Source: Clusia tigrina
Lineage: Eukaryota > Arthropoda > Insecta > Diptera > Clusiidae
Assembly: GCA_920105625.2 (NCBI GenBank)
Contig: OV050031.1
Coordinates: 5,063,501 to 5,127,500 of the forward strand
DNA: 64,000 bases
Reading direction: 5' to 3'
Shown: piece after piece, positions 24,507-38,094 of the stretch
Layout of the letters: each line of letters starts with the position of its first letter
Numbering within the stretch: the first letter of the stretch is position 1
The notes under the pieces: model-generated
Told to the model about the DNA's origin: nothing
The model's database searches: none
What the model saw: only the letters and a program-made list of their open reading frames with translations
Program-made: the position numbers and the translations under genes

Positions 24507-26479
24507 TTTGCATTTGTCTAAGGAAATGTTGTCAGTCAGTTTAAAATTCAAAGCAGTCATTGTAGCATAGGAATTTATGCCGATTTCTTTCAATAAGCAT
24601 TTCATTTGTTTGTAGATTTAAAATGTGAAGAACAGATAGACTTGGTATGTCAGGTGCTAACATCTGACTCGGCATGACACTGACAGATGATGTAAAGCTA
24701 AACACATTTCTTTGGAATGAGTAAACGAACTACCTTTTAAAGTATTCTCAACTCGCAAGGAATATGCTGCTTTATTATTAGCAAACAAGGAGAAGGGACT
24801 GGAAGAGTGCTGACCATTTATCTACCCCTGAAGGAATGCAGAACACAAATACAAACGAAACCAAATTATAATCAACAATTTGCATAATTTCCATATCACT
24901 TACAGAAATGTATCCTATCCGTGTCCTACGCATTTTTGACCATTTTCTTATTTACATAAATGCTTCTGTTTAAACTAATACCGCCCGAAATAGTGGCCAG
25001 CGAATGAATTTGCCAGGACGTTTCCCGAAATTTGTGGCCAATGAGTGAGAAATGCAAAATATTCACTGAATATGCAGGCGAGCATATGAAACCCATTCAA
25101 ACACTCACATTCAAACACTCGCATATCCCACAACTCACCCACACGCTCACCCACACATACTCACAGAGCCTGCCTGATGTCTGCATCCTTGAAGGAAAAT
25201 ATTTGTGTTGCTGAAATTATTTTTCTGCTTTTTGTTAGTGCTGAAAATTGTTTGCTGCTTTGCGGGTATATTTTTTGTTAATTTTTCTTTTTGTTTTTAT
25301 ATTATTTTAATATTTTTTTCGTTGGGGTTCTGCTCTGTTTGCAGTTCTTCTGCCGTGTTATTATTTATTGCAATTTTTTATGTAAATACCTTCGCCTTCA
25401 TTTATGCGTGTACGTGCGCTTGGCACGATTATATTTCTCTATCTGTGTGTGTGTGTACGTGAGCCTCGCAGCCGAACTGTGCTCCTTGGAATCCTTTTGA
25501 GTGTTTGTCACCCTCCCAGAAATCTTATAAAAATATGCAAATAAAATTGCTGTTGCCTTTGATTTTGATTTGTTCTCGGTTTTCTCGGTTTCTCGGTTTC
25601 TTTAATGGCAGCTCCACTTAATGGATCGGTGTGTGCGGGTGTGTGTGCATATCAAATGAAAAATTTCTTTCAAATATTTTGCCGTAAGCGAGCTGCGCTT
25701 TATTTACACGGCATTTTGGTTAAGTGCGCAACGTCAGGAGTCAACATATTTCACGACTCGTGTAGAGCTTTTGTTTGACTTACGCAAATGTAAAAATGCT
25801 CAAGAAAACAATCCGGAAAAAGGTTCACCCGCTCCGCTCCGCTTCGCAGGCGTAAATATGCGTAACACTTTTCACAAAGGAATTCGCTGCGACCGGGCCA
25901 TATACGTCTTTGTCATATTATACGATCCACGTAATCCATAGCCAGGCTTGCCTTTTCGTCAGCCTCGTCTCAATTGCAGGGGAAATTCATATCGATTCCA
26001 TTCAATTCATATTAATAGGAAATTGCCAGCTTATAAGTAGGCAGGCGTGTAGTGCACCTGATTCGCTTTGCACAGTTTTGGGTGTAATCAATTTATTCCG
26101 AGGGTTGTCAGCACCAATGAAAGTGGAAGAGTGTGGCGAACGAATGCAATAACTTTGTTGCTATGCCCACAGTTAGGTCATGAAAAGCGAACTGAAAGTA
26201 AATATGAAACAAGAAGTGAAACTGGTTGAAGTCGAAGGGGAATATGTACTAAGAAATTGTATAGTTTGGGAGAGAGTCACAAAAATAAAGTGGTTTGGCG
26301 TGGTTAGCCAAGGAAGCTTGCTTAATCATGGTACAAACGAGGGCCACATTGAAAGTTTCGTCAGGCACGAAAATAATGAAAATAAAAATATAATCGCAAT
26401 ATGAATTCTGTGCACGTATTTAGGATGTATCGCAGATTTGACAATATAAGCAATGGAAGCTGGAACCAATCACTTCAGT

Positions 26480-27185
26480 TACTAGCCCTTCAGTCTAAAT
26501 GCACTTAAGAGACCAATTGTTCGTAGGAGCCTCCCCGATCAAATGCAACTCAAGTATTGTCTCGGGGAAGCAAGTAACCAAGAAATAGTGGGAAGGACCT
26601 CAGTACGCTCTGTTCTACACTGGAAATGTTTCAAAATTCCACCGTGGGAACTAGTATGAATAGTGGGAGTAGAAGCTTGAACATTACCTTGGCTTCTAGG
26701 ATGCTTTTGAGCAGTTACTAGATCCTTCAAACTAACTGCACTTTAGAGTCCAATTGTTCGTAAGAGCCTCTCCTATCAAATGCAACTCAAGTATTGTCTC
26801 GTTGTTCCAAGGAACCAAGAAGTAGTGGGAAGGACCTACGAAGACTCTGTAAGTCAGATGTCTCGTAATTTATAACTTGGAACTGTTTCTAAATTCCACC
26901 CTTACAACTAATACGAATAGTGGGAGCTTGAACATTACCTTGGATTCTAGGATGCTTTTGAGCAGTTACTAGATCCTTCAATCCAATTGCAATATAGAGA
27001 CCAATTGTTCATAGGAGCCCCCCGTATCAAATGCTACTCTAGTATTGTCTCGGGGAAGCAAGTAACAGCGAAGTAGTGGGTAAGTTCTACACTGGAAGTA
27101 TTTCAAAATTCCACCCTTTCAGCTAGTATGAATAGTGGGAGTAGAAGCTTGAACATTACCATGGCTTCTAGAATGCTTTTGAGCG
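26480..27185. repeat. 240-bp tandem array, three copies
   Basis: Copies start near 26483, 26722 and 26970 and share GACCAATTGTTCGTAGGAGC and GCTTGAACATTACC. Each has small deletions or an extra segment. It lies directly before the truncated LINE at 27484. Confidence 0.7.
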
Positions 27186-27483
27186 GATCCTTTTCCAGTA
27201 TTGTATCTAAATAAATGGTGGTGTGGCAGAGATTATTTTCTGTAAGCCATTTCTCCAATTGAATGGTGGGTGAATGGGCTGCCTGACAGAATAAAGCGGC
27301 GCTTGTATTTCTGCTCGGGATCGTAAGAGTAAATCCAACATCCAAGTGTATTGCGTTGCAAAAACAACTCCCCTTCGCATTCGTCCAACACTTCCGTATA
27401 TGGTTTGTCAGTATCAGGAAGCATAGTTCGGGAAGATTCAATTTTTATTCTAGCAATGATGCTTGTTTTCTGGTTTGATTATA

Positions 27484-27913
27484 GATAGATAGAAAAATAT
27501 ATTTAAGGGTGTTATACACTGCGACCTGAAAGATCTATTGTGATACCCCTATTTATTTGAAAGATGAGGATAGTCTCATCTACAATTCTTCTGTCAGGTT
27601 AATTTTCGACAGGAATTCATATATTTTGGAGGAATCAAGTTGAGGGATCTTGCTCATATCTAAGATATATTCTCCAAAACACCTGAGTCTATTATGTGCC
27701 AATGGTTCGCAGTCTATGATCAGGTGCAGTGAGGTTTCGTCACTTTCTCCACAGAATGGACAGATGGCATCTGAAGATAGATCCATCTTGTTCATATGGT
27801 AGTTGAGTCTGCAGTGTCCGCTTAAAATGCCTGTGATGATTCTTAATTTACTCCGAGGCATATTTATTAACTCCTTAGATCTTTTAGGATTAAAGTCTCA
27901 CAGAAGAGTTGGA
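27484..27913 (-). mobile_element. 5'-truncated LINE family 2 copy with target-site duplication
   Basis: This 430-bp insert matches the 3' end of the element at 34520-35470, including the TGILSGHCRLN region, a cleaner zinc knuckle (CPFCGESDETSLHLIIDC) and the 3' UTR. The tail is (GATA)n on the + strand. It is flanked by the perfect 9-bp repeat TTGATTATA (27475-27483 and 27914-27922), which fits target-primed reverse transcription. It cannot move by itself. Confidence 0.8.
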
Positions 27914-28215
27914 TTGATTATACATTAAGACTTTGCTTGAAAAGAACCGCTCATTACGATTAGAGGAGTTATTGCCAAATCACCAAGTCATCATGAATAA
28001 TGATACATAAAAAGAAATAATGAATTTTCCCTAAAAAATGAGAAGTGGTTCAAATGTCTCACTATAATCTAATGAGAAAACTCAAATAGATAAATCATTC
28101 AATTTGTCAAAGGATGTGAATCAGCGAAAGTAAATGGTACGACATACAAACGATCTTCACTAATCTTGCCTCTCCTCCTTTCCCTATTCTATATTAGCTT
28201 ATAATACAATAGGAA

Positions 28216-28288
28216 TCACTTGCCTGAGTGCTTGGGGATCACTTGCCTGAGTGCTTGTGGATCACTTGCCTGAGTGCTTGGGGAACTC
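28216..28288. repeat. 24-bp tandem repeat, three copies
   Basis: Unit GGATCACTTGCCTGAGTGCT. A related single stretch (GTGCTTGAGTGCTTGGAGC with GGCGGTTCTTC) occurs at 30330-30375, so it belongs to a dispersed repeat. Confidence 0.6.
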
Positions 28289-31002
28289 TTTCTACGGTGG
28301 TTCTCAGCACACTCACTTCGATTCTCTTCTTTTATAATAGACTAATTAGTTAAATAAACTTTGTGGTGACCTGATATTTTCTTCAGACAATAACATCATT
28401 AACATCATCCTTCTTTAAAGCTTAAAGTTTTTATTAGTATCCTCGTGCTTCAAGAAAGTTGGGGTTATGTTCTGGTGCTACACTCATGTCGACATTGTGT
28501 CTTTTTATAAGAAAGAGATGTAGTAAAAACTGTTCTGTTGACCGCTTGAATAATAAATCAACTGACAGTACTAGGAACAATAAATCAAGGGCGTGGTTGA
28601 AAATTCAATTTAAATAAAACCGCAATATATTATAAATTCGAGCGAGCCTTTTATTGCAGTCCTACAGTTGAAGCATCTCATTTCCATACTTGAAAGACCA
28701 CAGAAATAGGAGTATGGAAAAAAGAATACTCGCTTAGAGCAACCACTGTGTGAACGTTTTGAAAGGCGTTGTTCATCAAACCACTCGCCGTGCTCCGTAG
28801 TGAATTCGTGTCGATTAGATAACCATGATTTGCTTTTCAACATAGCTCACTTGAGAGTTTGTGTATAAAATGTGTAAATTAAGTGGTGGCAGATAAGATT
28901 AAAATTTAATTGAAACGTTTAAGAAAAGGGCTTCTCTCTTTGGCAGTTTATTCGACTTTATCAGTTTGAACTTGAGTACATACCTCTCAATATGCTGATG
29001 AAAGTGTAAAGGGACGGTTTAAATTTGCTACTCCACTCACGTCGGCGTATTTGCTCAGCCAATTCATTTGCATAACTCTTCCAAAATGTTTTCCAGAACG
29101 CCAAGTGACACGTATGAACGTGGGAGCATATCCAACGATGTGAAGTGCGTGAAGTGTTATGCGCTTATCGCTTTCTGTTGATTTATTGCACTCGGAACAA
29201 GCTTTTCTCAGAGAAGCAATGAATAAGTGAAAGTGCCGGAATAGATTAGAGCTATCAATTGGAGCATGGGAATTTAAAATGTGTGCCGAGAACATAAACT
29301 ATGTGGAATGCTATCAAATTATGTGGAATAATGCGATAAAATGCCAAACGACACAAATATTAGTTGAACATTTTTACATTTACGAGTTCATGACTTGCGA
29401 ATAGTCTTCCTAATGGAACAGTTTATTGGAAAATATGTGGGATAATAATAATTTTCTCTCCCACGTTATTCGAAAGGGTTACATCAGCAAAATATTATCC
29501 CGTATATCATTCATTACACTCACTGCCGACGACGGTCTACGCAACTCCCTAAAATTATCTTTTAGCGCAGCTAGAAGGGAAAGAAGGAAGAAACCTACCA
29601 CTGACAACGTAACGTGGCAGATAGGGATAGCCAAGAGAAGGTCAATACCAGTCCGTGCGGTTGCTGATGATGAAGTTGAGACACTATTTATGGAAACCCA
29701 GTACAAATCTCTCTGGGAGCATTTATCATATTTTCCTCTACTGTGAGTCAAAGTATCAGACAAATTCTCAGTTATTTATTATTCAGTGTATGGAACTTTT
29801 TAATGAGCGTCCCTCTGCCTTCAGCCTACCACTTCCATCAGATTGAATCATCTACAAAGTTAATTAATTAAAATTTATGAAATTGTGTGGGAAAACACAT
29901 TGAAGAAAATTAAAATTGACGCTGCTTTCAATGAATCGTCTCAGTTGGATGAGCGTGTGCCAGCAACTGATAAGAGAAATATGGTTTATATCGCGCTTAT
30001 ATTGTTATATGTATTTATATATATTTTCTTGTGTACAACAATGCAATTGGCAACGATTTTAGTCAGTTCTAACAGACGCTATGATACTGGTATATGAGAG
30101 TTTTATACACACATCTATTGCCAGACTGCTGATATTTTCGTTATAGACGCTTTTTATGGGGACAGTATGCTCTGAGACTAATAGTATCGACATTAAACAT
30201 ATTATCAAGGGTTTGGGGAATGACTACCACCAGCCCTCGACAGACTTCTTAGATTCATAACAGAGTGAATCCAAAATTCTCTATCCCCGCCTTCGCTCAA
30301 ATATTTTAAGGCTTGTGGTACAAAGGGCATCAGTGCTTGAGTGCTTGGAGCACTCTTTTTTCGGCGGTTCTTCGGCCGACCCCACTTCTATTTAATTATC
30401 TACTCACCAGGCGAGCTCTTAAAGGCAGATTTGAAGTCCTGAAAACCTCAGATAATATAAGCGATTTTGTCCTGTGAACGGAATGTATATGAGAATAAAT
30501 GGATTTAAGGCATGGACACCTTCCCACAGATTTTTTCTAGGTACGCTTCTCTGTGAGTAGATGCTAAGGTCCTCGTCTCTACGACAAAGTATATTAGAAA
30601 ACAGTGTTGCGGGACCCTAACCTGAGTACTGTTGGAACCGGCGAACCCACCACTTTAAGACTAGCATGATAACCACAGATGAAGGAGGCTGGCAATGAAT
30701 CTATTTATCTATTCCTACTTTGTTGGGTTTTGTGATCTTTGACTTCCAATGAACTCAGAAGAATCACTCTTGTGACTTCAGACATTATCGACGTAAAAAC
30801 GTAAGTATTTCATTACTTGAGACATCGATGATTTCTCTATAGTGTTTTCTTAAAGGAACTGTAACTACTCCATATGTAATTTTGTTGATAGATGAGTCAA
30901 TACTTTTATATTTTCGGTATACTTTGTTAAGGAACGAATCTGTATATAGCTGAAGAGAATGGTTTCATTTATTGTCCATATAAAATATATATCATATCAA
31001 AC

Positions 31003-31085
31003 AACGCCTCTGTAGCTAGTACTCATTCCCAACACCTTGCACTCATAATTAATTATGGTGTAACATTTAATAATAATAATAATAT
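31003..31085 (+). mobile_element. Short SINE remnant
   Basis: GCCTCTGTAGCTAGTACTC recalls the SINE head. The end TAATTAATTATGGTGTAA plus (TAA)n recalls its tail. The middle is deleted. Confidence 0.4.
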
Positions 31086-32544
31086 AAAACAACATCCAAG
31101 AACCACATTTGAATGTTACTGAACCAAAGTCCAGCATTGTAATATCAAAACAAATCCATTTCTCACCTCATTCGCAAATCGGAATTTAGTTCTTCAAGCA
31201 ATACAACAACTAGCCATCCTATTTTTTCATGGAATATTGCTATGATTAATTAAAAGATTATTAGAATAAGCTGCTGCTGTTCATTCACCAGCAACCGAAT
31301 CATGTTTCTGTGATCGAAAATCCTTAAACAAAGAAAATATATTAGCAACGTTCTGTTCCAAAAGACCATACCACCTGATTTGTCCCAGAGCTCCCTTGTC
31401 TCGTTTTGATTGATTTTAAACACACTCACCTTGAAGAAAAATTATTCTATAAACGTTAAAGAAACATCGCATCATCAAAGTCATCAGAAACATCTCACCA
31501 TCAAAGTCATCAAGTATCAGAGACTGTCATCAGTGACATATTTTCCAACTGGTTTCCTTTCGAAGCTACCACAATCATGCCTTAGATGGGCATCTCTTAT
31601 TCACACAAAATGTGAAGTGCTTAATTGGGAAGAACCTCCGCAATGCCAAATTATGTGTATAGTAGAGTAGGCGGAGCCCTTTGTTTCCGCCCTTGTTGGC
31701 TCTGCCACTGCCGCAGCAGTTGCGTCGTCTCAGACCCGCCTATGCTAATCAGTTTTAATTTCTTTATTGTGGGCATTAACGTAAATAGCACTTAAAATCA
31801 GATAACTGTCAAAGAGTTCTGGGAAGATTGTTATCTGGCGGAGATTGGGCGAGCGCACACAAATAGTGCAAACGTCGAAGAAGCCTCTTTCGGGCGGGTG
31901 GTTGTTATAAGCTTTTTTCTATACAATATTTACTTAGCACAACACTCCGTTTACATGAGATTTAAAGTAATTTGTTTGCCTTTACAGCCTCTTCAAAGGT
32001 TGTTGGCATAAAGATTATGCAGCTTTCGGTTTAAAGTTCCTGAGAATGAGACAGAAATAGCGGCCAAATGGGTTAATTAATCGGAGCTCCGCTAATTTCG
32101 CTTGAAATTCTAAAATTTTTATGAGATTTTAATGAGCAGAAGGAATATGCATGCAAATGCGGAAGCGTTGGTAAACAATACGAAGATAGTGGAATACATA
32201 AACATAAAAAAATAATGTAAGAAACGTTCTTTACTTTGTGTTCTATTCCATGGAATTGTGCTCAGTTAGAGAGGAAGATATGTAATTATGTGTGGAGTGC
32301 AGTGGCGGAAAAATAATGCCAAAGAGATGATGGAGGATGCATTCAAAATATCTCTAGAAGAGTACTGATGCACATTGAATACTCTTCCACTTTGTTATAT
32401 GAAAGTCAACGTTGAAAGTGTGGGAAAAGAAAGGCATCGATGGAGCGATAAAGTTGTGAGTTGACCGTTGTAGTGATATAAATGAATGATGAATATGCAA
32501 TATGAATGAGCACAGAGAAAGGACAGTCTTTTATCACTGCCAGC

Positions 32545-32625
32545 GTCCGTAGCGGATACACCACGATTTTGAGTGGATTCACCACGATTCTGAGCGGATT
32601 CACCACAATTTTGAGAGGATTCGTG
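32545..32625. repeat. 24-bp tandem repeat, about three copies
   Basis: Units of GGATTCACCACGATTYTGAG with substitutions. The minus-strand frame reads a repeated NPLKIVV-like stretch by chance. Confidence 0.6.
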
Positions 32626-34519
32626 TACAACGTCCGTTGCTTTGCCGTTTGACGTTTAAGTTTCTTTTCTCTGTGTTCTCTGGAATGAACTTTCAACTGA
32701 GGAGTCCGTAGTTTTAAATATACCTAAATTTCAAATAATGGGTTGAGTCTTATTTGGCACTATCCAGTGTTTGGAACGAAGACTAATTTTCTTAGAACAG
32801 TACACTAATGCGGTTTTTACAAACTATCAACACTATTAATTATTAGATTATATTTATATTATTTTAACACAATTTGTTCCTCCACATACGAATGTTGTGC
32901 AACACAACCTGCAATGGCACTGGCAACAACATCTGCAACACCAACCGCAACAATGTAAATGTGGATATCCCCCATGTCCTTTTCTTTGCTGCTTTGAGCT
33001 GCCACTGATAACTTTGTGAGAAGTCGCCCTAAAGGAAGGGAGAGAGTAACAGGTATTCATTGACCAGAAGTACAGTGAATTGTACAATACTCTCAACTCA
33101 CAACCACTTATTTTCTGTGGCAGCATAGTGAATGTTGAAAGTGGTGTTGAAGTTGCAAGGGAAAATGACAAACTGAGAATAATTAGAATCGTCTGTAAGC
33201 ACCGTCAATATTACAAGGAAATAACCTCAATGGAGCGGAAGTGGTTTACTAGAACTCATTACAATATCTGCCACCTAAGTAGACACCTTTTTCTATGCCA
33301 CTGAGAGACGTATTTTACTCATGATCCTCAGACTCTAACCATCTCCTTGGTTCCACATTAGTCAAACTATTAGTGAAGCATCAATAAATCTTTGAAAAAT
33401 ATTTGCGTATTTTTTTAAGTATTTCCATAAAATGCTCTTTTCATAACACCCCAATATCCACGCCCATAAAGAAATGACCTGCTTCAAGCAGAAACGTTGC
33501 ACTGGATGCAGCTCCACTGCCCTATTGTGAAGCATTATACTGCCATAAAAACCACAAGCGCCGCATTCAAGGATATGCTGAGGGCCACTTTACAAAGTGC
33601 AGCAGCGTAAATTTATACGCGTGTATGAAAAATTCAACGAGCAAAACGAGCAGCGTTTGTTTGTCTTTCTCCGTTTCTTGCAGCCACAACTAACCCTTGA
33701 AGTGAATCCTGCCACGCCAAAATATTCAATAAATAAAGTACTTAAGTACACCACTCGACTCGGAGTATCCTGCAACCACCACACCACTGCTGGTAGCTGG
33801 GCAAAGAGCAACAAGGCTGTCGAGCGGCAGACGCCGCAAATTTGCGGTCCGTTTGGAATTTAATTTGCAAGTGTATGCGCCGCAATTGTGTGCCTTTGCC
33901 CACATTGTTGGGTCACGCAGCCAGTCGCCTTTGCCGGTCGAGCCGCTCTGGTTTTTGCAGGAGCCCGTTGTCTGTGGTTCGAAATATTTTCCAAACACAA
34001 TTTTTATAATTCCCTACTCCATAATGATTTATGAAGTTCTGTGCTTCCGAAATGCAGTAAATGCTTCCCCTTCCTGCCTCCTGTGGAAATGGAGCTGCTA
34101 ACTTGGTCAGCTGATGGCTTGCATGCGGTCAGGATGTTCAGAAGGATGTTGCTTCTGTGTAACAGCATGATTTGCATTTAATGGGAGTCAGGCTCTGAAT
34201 CAATACTAGCGTCAATGGAACAATGGGTTGGTCAGTTTTTGAACAATCAAAAGTGTATGCTTGCTCGTATACGAGTATTGAGGTTTTCCGGCCAAGCTCT
34301 GTTATAAGTAGGGATCCTATTGCGGCAGGAGCTCCTTCGGATCGCACTTTTAGTACAAATTTCGCAACTGGAAATTTTGCTATTTTAATTTGAGGAGTAT
34401 AAACTGCAAATTCCATTCCGATTTAGAAACTCAGACTATGATAGCAATCAAGTTTGTGCTGTGAACGAGCTGAAGAGGATCCTTGCACCATGAGTTTACA
34501 TTTCGGAAGCAATTATAGT

Positions 34520-35470
34520 GTAGATAGATAGAAAGATTGATATACTTAAGGGTGTTATACACTGCGACCTCAAAGATCTATTGTGATGCCCCTATTTATT
34601 TGAAAGATGAGGACAGTCTCATCTATAAATCTTCTGTCAGGTTAATTTTCGACTGGAATTCATATATTTTGGAGGAATCAAGTTAAGGGATCTTGCTCAT
34701 ATCTAAGATATATTCTCCAAAACACCTGAGTCTATTGTGTGCCAATGGTCCACAGTCTGTGATCAGGTGCAGTGAGGTTTCGTCTTTTTCTCCACAGAAT
34801 CGACAGATGGCATCAGAAGATATACCCATCTTGTGCATATGGTAGTTGAGTCTGCAGTGTCCGCTTAAAATGCCTGTGATGATTCTTAATTTACTCCGAG
34901 GCCTATTGATTAACTCTTTAGCTCTTTTAGGATTAAAATCTCCCAGAAGAGCTTTGGACTGTCTTAATCTCGGAAGAGGTTTCCAGCTTTGACTCCTTTT
35001 TGCATCTGTACACTTCTTCAGCAGACATCCAATGGTATTGGATGATAGTCCACAGAAGGGTTCAGGGCCGTTGAACTGAGAGACCGCAGCTTTCCTAGCT
35101 AAGCTATCAGCCTTCTCATTTCCCTCTACTCCTATGTGGCCTGGTATCCACATTAGAGATAACTTGTTCATACTGCCAAGGGAGTTTAGCTTCCCAATAC
35201 AGTCCCATACGAGTTTAGACCTCACCAAGGGTGAGCTCAGACTCTTGAGTGCTGCTTAACTATCAGATAGTATCACGATGCTTTCCCCCCGATATTTCCT
35301 GTCAATGTTGATCTGGACACATCTTTCAATAGCGTGAGTTTCCGCTTGCAAAATGCTTGGGATAGAACATATTGGTTCCCAGTAGTTGGTTCTATGCCCA
35401 AATACTGCTGCCCCAGTTCCGTCCATTGTCTTAGAAACGCCAGTGTACCATAAGAGGGAATTTTCTCTAA
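34520..35470 (-). pseudogene. Non-LTR retrotransposon 3' fragment, family 2 (inactivated RNase H)
   Basis: A minus-strand RNase H and zinc-knuckle region. It shows LQAETHAIE, ILSDS, WIPGHIGVEGNEKADSLA, TGILSGHCRLN and CRFCGEKDETSLHL. The expected YTDGS is YTGVS, so the first catalytic Asp is lost. TAA at 35256-35258 breaks the frame right after SDS where family members have Gln. A second TAA at 34680-34682 replaces a CAA that is intact in the copy at 27484-27913. Both look like C-to-T changes. The 3' end is a (TAGA)n-type tail. Reverse transcriptase is absent. Confidence 0.8.
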
Positions 35471-35513
35471 TTAGTGCAGAGAGTTACTCGATCATATTGG
35501 TTTAATTTTTAGT

Positions 35514-35650
35514 ATATTTTCCTAGTCATAGTACATCATACTATAGTTTCCTAGTCATAGTACATTATACTATAGTTTCCTAGTCATAGTACATTAGACT
35601 ATAGTTTCCTAGTCATAGTACATCTTTTTATAGTTTCCTAGTCATAGTTC
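35514..35650. repeat. 29-bp minisatellite, about five copies
   Basis: TTTCCTAGTCATAGTACAT recurs at exactly 29-bp steps (35521, 35550, 35579, 35608, 35637). It lies just 5' of the family-2 LINE fragment. Confidence 0.75.
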
Positions 35651-36739
35651 TGTCAACATTGACATGACGGATAAGATTTCAAAGTATGGTCGATTTTTGA
35701 CGCTGCCTTGGTGAAATCAGTTCCTGTCCCGAAAGTTTGGTGAAGACTCAGACGCTCTGTTATTACAAGAAACTTTCTTTTAACAGATGTGAAAATGTAT
35801 CATATTCGGTCATCTCCAAGAAACTGTGGCTTGACTTTTATACTGCTATGGTTAGGGATTTTAATTGCATCAGAATCACGGTCTTAGTCATCTTCGTTTC
35901 CACAGATTACTGGAAACTGGGATAATTTGACAATCCTCATAACAACCACTGTCAAGCTAGCTTAGACCCTAACAGGACAGTAATTTTATTCATTTACTTT
36001 TAGAATGTCAAACTTGTCATCACGTTTATCCAGAGGATAGGACTCAAAGATGTCCTTTGATTCTCTGATGGGGGGCACAATAAATCGAAAGGTCGCGGTG
36101 CTTAAATCCTCAACACACAATAATAATAATTAGAATGTCTTTATTATACGCCGATTTGTGGACTGCAGGATTACAAGTACAGAATATTGCAGTTGAGATT
36201 TCCCAATTTTAACTTCCCATCATCATCGAACTTAATTACATCCCAGGCTGTTATTAGCATCCATCCTCGTACAATTCGTGACGCCTTTTGTAGTGAAATG
36301 GGTTGCACCTTGTATAGTCGACTGGGCTACTAATACAACTCGCCTTTTATAAGCTCAGAGATGGTTCTATTAAGGAAAACTGATCTCGATATTGCTCACT
36401 CCTCAGGGTACTGAGCTCGCATATAAAAATTTGCAATTTTTCGGGGATCATGTGAACATTTCTTTTGTCCAATACTTAATTCGCTTGGAGATACAAGTAT
36501 TCAGTGATGAGATGTTTGAGTGGAAAATATAAGAGCAATCAATGCTTTTAAATGAAAATTTTAATGATGTACTTATTAAAGGAATTGGGCATTCAATTTA
36601 AAAATATCCTGATGACAATACTCTTCTGGTGCCTACGTCTTTGTTTCAATCGACACCCCAGAGGTCCATTAGGGGGCGGCTTAAGGTAATTCCTAATAAA
36701 TATTTATGTTAGTTCGTGTAATTACTCCATAGTTACTGT

Positions 36740-37350
36740 ATAAATAACACATCAAAGGGCGACTTAAATGACGGCGTCACAATCCATTATAATCACATAA
36801 AGTAAGTCCTGCCGCGCTCCCTTCCGCACTACTAATTACGTTCGCACTAGCGAGCTGTAATTAGATGAGGATCGCAATGATGTAAACGCGAATTTCGAGG
36901 CGCATTAATTCAGCAGCAGACGCGGCGCATGCACTGCTATGGCAATTTAATTAAGATACCATCAAATGGCATTAGGCTTATTAGCGCGGGCTGAATGGGT
37001 TCATCCCCATTTCGTTGGGAATTACAATGTTTATGAAAATCAAGCGCGGATTAAATCGACGCCATTAAAATAAATTGCGTTGATAATTGGAATTTGGCGT
37101 TTATGGAGTCACTCATGACCTGCAGCACACCATTACCGTTTGGAAGTGGTTTCGAGTTTCTTCCGAGCATTAATTAAAAACACCGCATAGTTGGCTGATG
37201 AAAGGGAAAAACGATGCTGGAGGCCATGAAGTTATTAGCTACTGCTTTGCTCCAGAATCCGAGCAGCCAATTACAATAAACCTATTTGTCAATTGAGCCC
37301 CACGAACTGCAGAGCGAACTTCCTCAGTATTTCATTTCGCTGACTTTCTG
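36740..37350. promoter_or_regulatory. Enhancer-like block rich in homeodomain-type TAATTA sites
   Basis: A repeat-free stretch of balanced composition with many TAATTA/ATTA cores (36833, 36858, 36904, 36947, about 37168, about 37267) and no ORF. Its complexity contrasts with the repeat-laden flanks, as in conserved noncoding elements near developmental and neural genes. Conservation cannot be seen from one sequence. Confidence 0.3.
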
Positions 37351-38094
37351 CGAGTTATGCGTGTGGGGGGACATGCTTACATAAAATTGGGGACTCTGCT
37401 GTTCAATTATTTATTACCGCCATAAAATATCCAACGACAGAGTTAGCTCCAATAATAACAACAACGGACGGCACGGGAAGCTGCTTAAAATTAAACGAAT
37501 TGAAAACATTTCAGGGCGGTATATAACCTCGCGCTAACAGGGCATTTTTCCTTGGATGTAATTGGTAATATGCAGTAAAATATGGCGGGCGACAAGGGGG
37601 CGGAAGAAAATATGGAACTGCAGAAAAGCGTGAGAGAAATCACTTTTGAAAATTTATTTGTCCGCATTGTTGGCGATTTTACGACTTTCGCTGATGCTGG
37701 CTTGGTCTGTGGAACATTCTTCAAGCTCATAAAATAACTAACGCGACAGTTCTGGACAAATTTTAAGCTGTCTCCCTTGTTTTGGTATCAATGCTTTGGG
37801 AAAGATTAGGGAGAATGCGGTCAAGAGATGCAGCCACACAAACCACATGGGAGTAGCTTGCTGTCGTCAAAGAGAAGTTCTTAGATTGCCTTCCTAAAAG
37901 TTGCGTCTCTGTTTTTATTACAATGTCAACCCAGAAAACAATTTTTATGTTATGAGATGCTCGCAGGAGCAGATTTGAATAGCTTCAAGTTAAAAATTGC
38001 AGGCAACGTAAATTTTAACTTAGTTTAAATGTTCATTTAGAATTGGTTTGTAAGTCTTCCCAAACATCAGTAGCCCTTGGCAGGAGTGAGTAAG

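Larger units (their letters stand above)
22400..26479. other. No gene seen apart from listed repeats
   Basis: Includes a (CAACAGCCAC)n patch at 22925-22970. A possible LINE 3' remnant lies at 23680-23812 and 23983-24050 (TAAGTAAGTAAG tail), split by two LINE-tail inserts. Nothing else was recognised. Confidence 0.45.
28300..34519. other. Long stretch without genes
   Basis: About 6 kb of AT-rich DNA with only the small repeats listed. Frames at 29426-29746, 33590-33998 and 33853-34101 have no recognisable domain and no splice context. Confidence 0.5.

Noticed and set aside
33590..34101. Overlapping frames on both strands as an exon
   Set aside because: No recognisable family, and the frames on each strand are of similar length, as expected by chance in a GC-richer patch.
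36010..36130. A SINE remnant with TAATAATAA tail
   Set aside because: Only the short tail resembles the SINE; the preceding sequence has no clear A box or body match.
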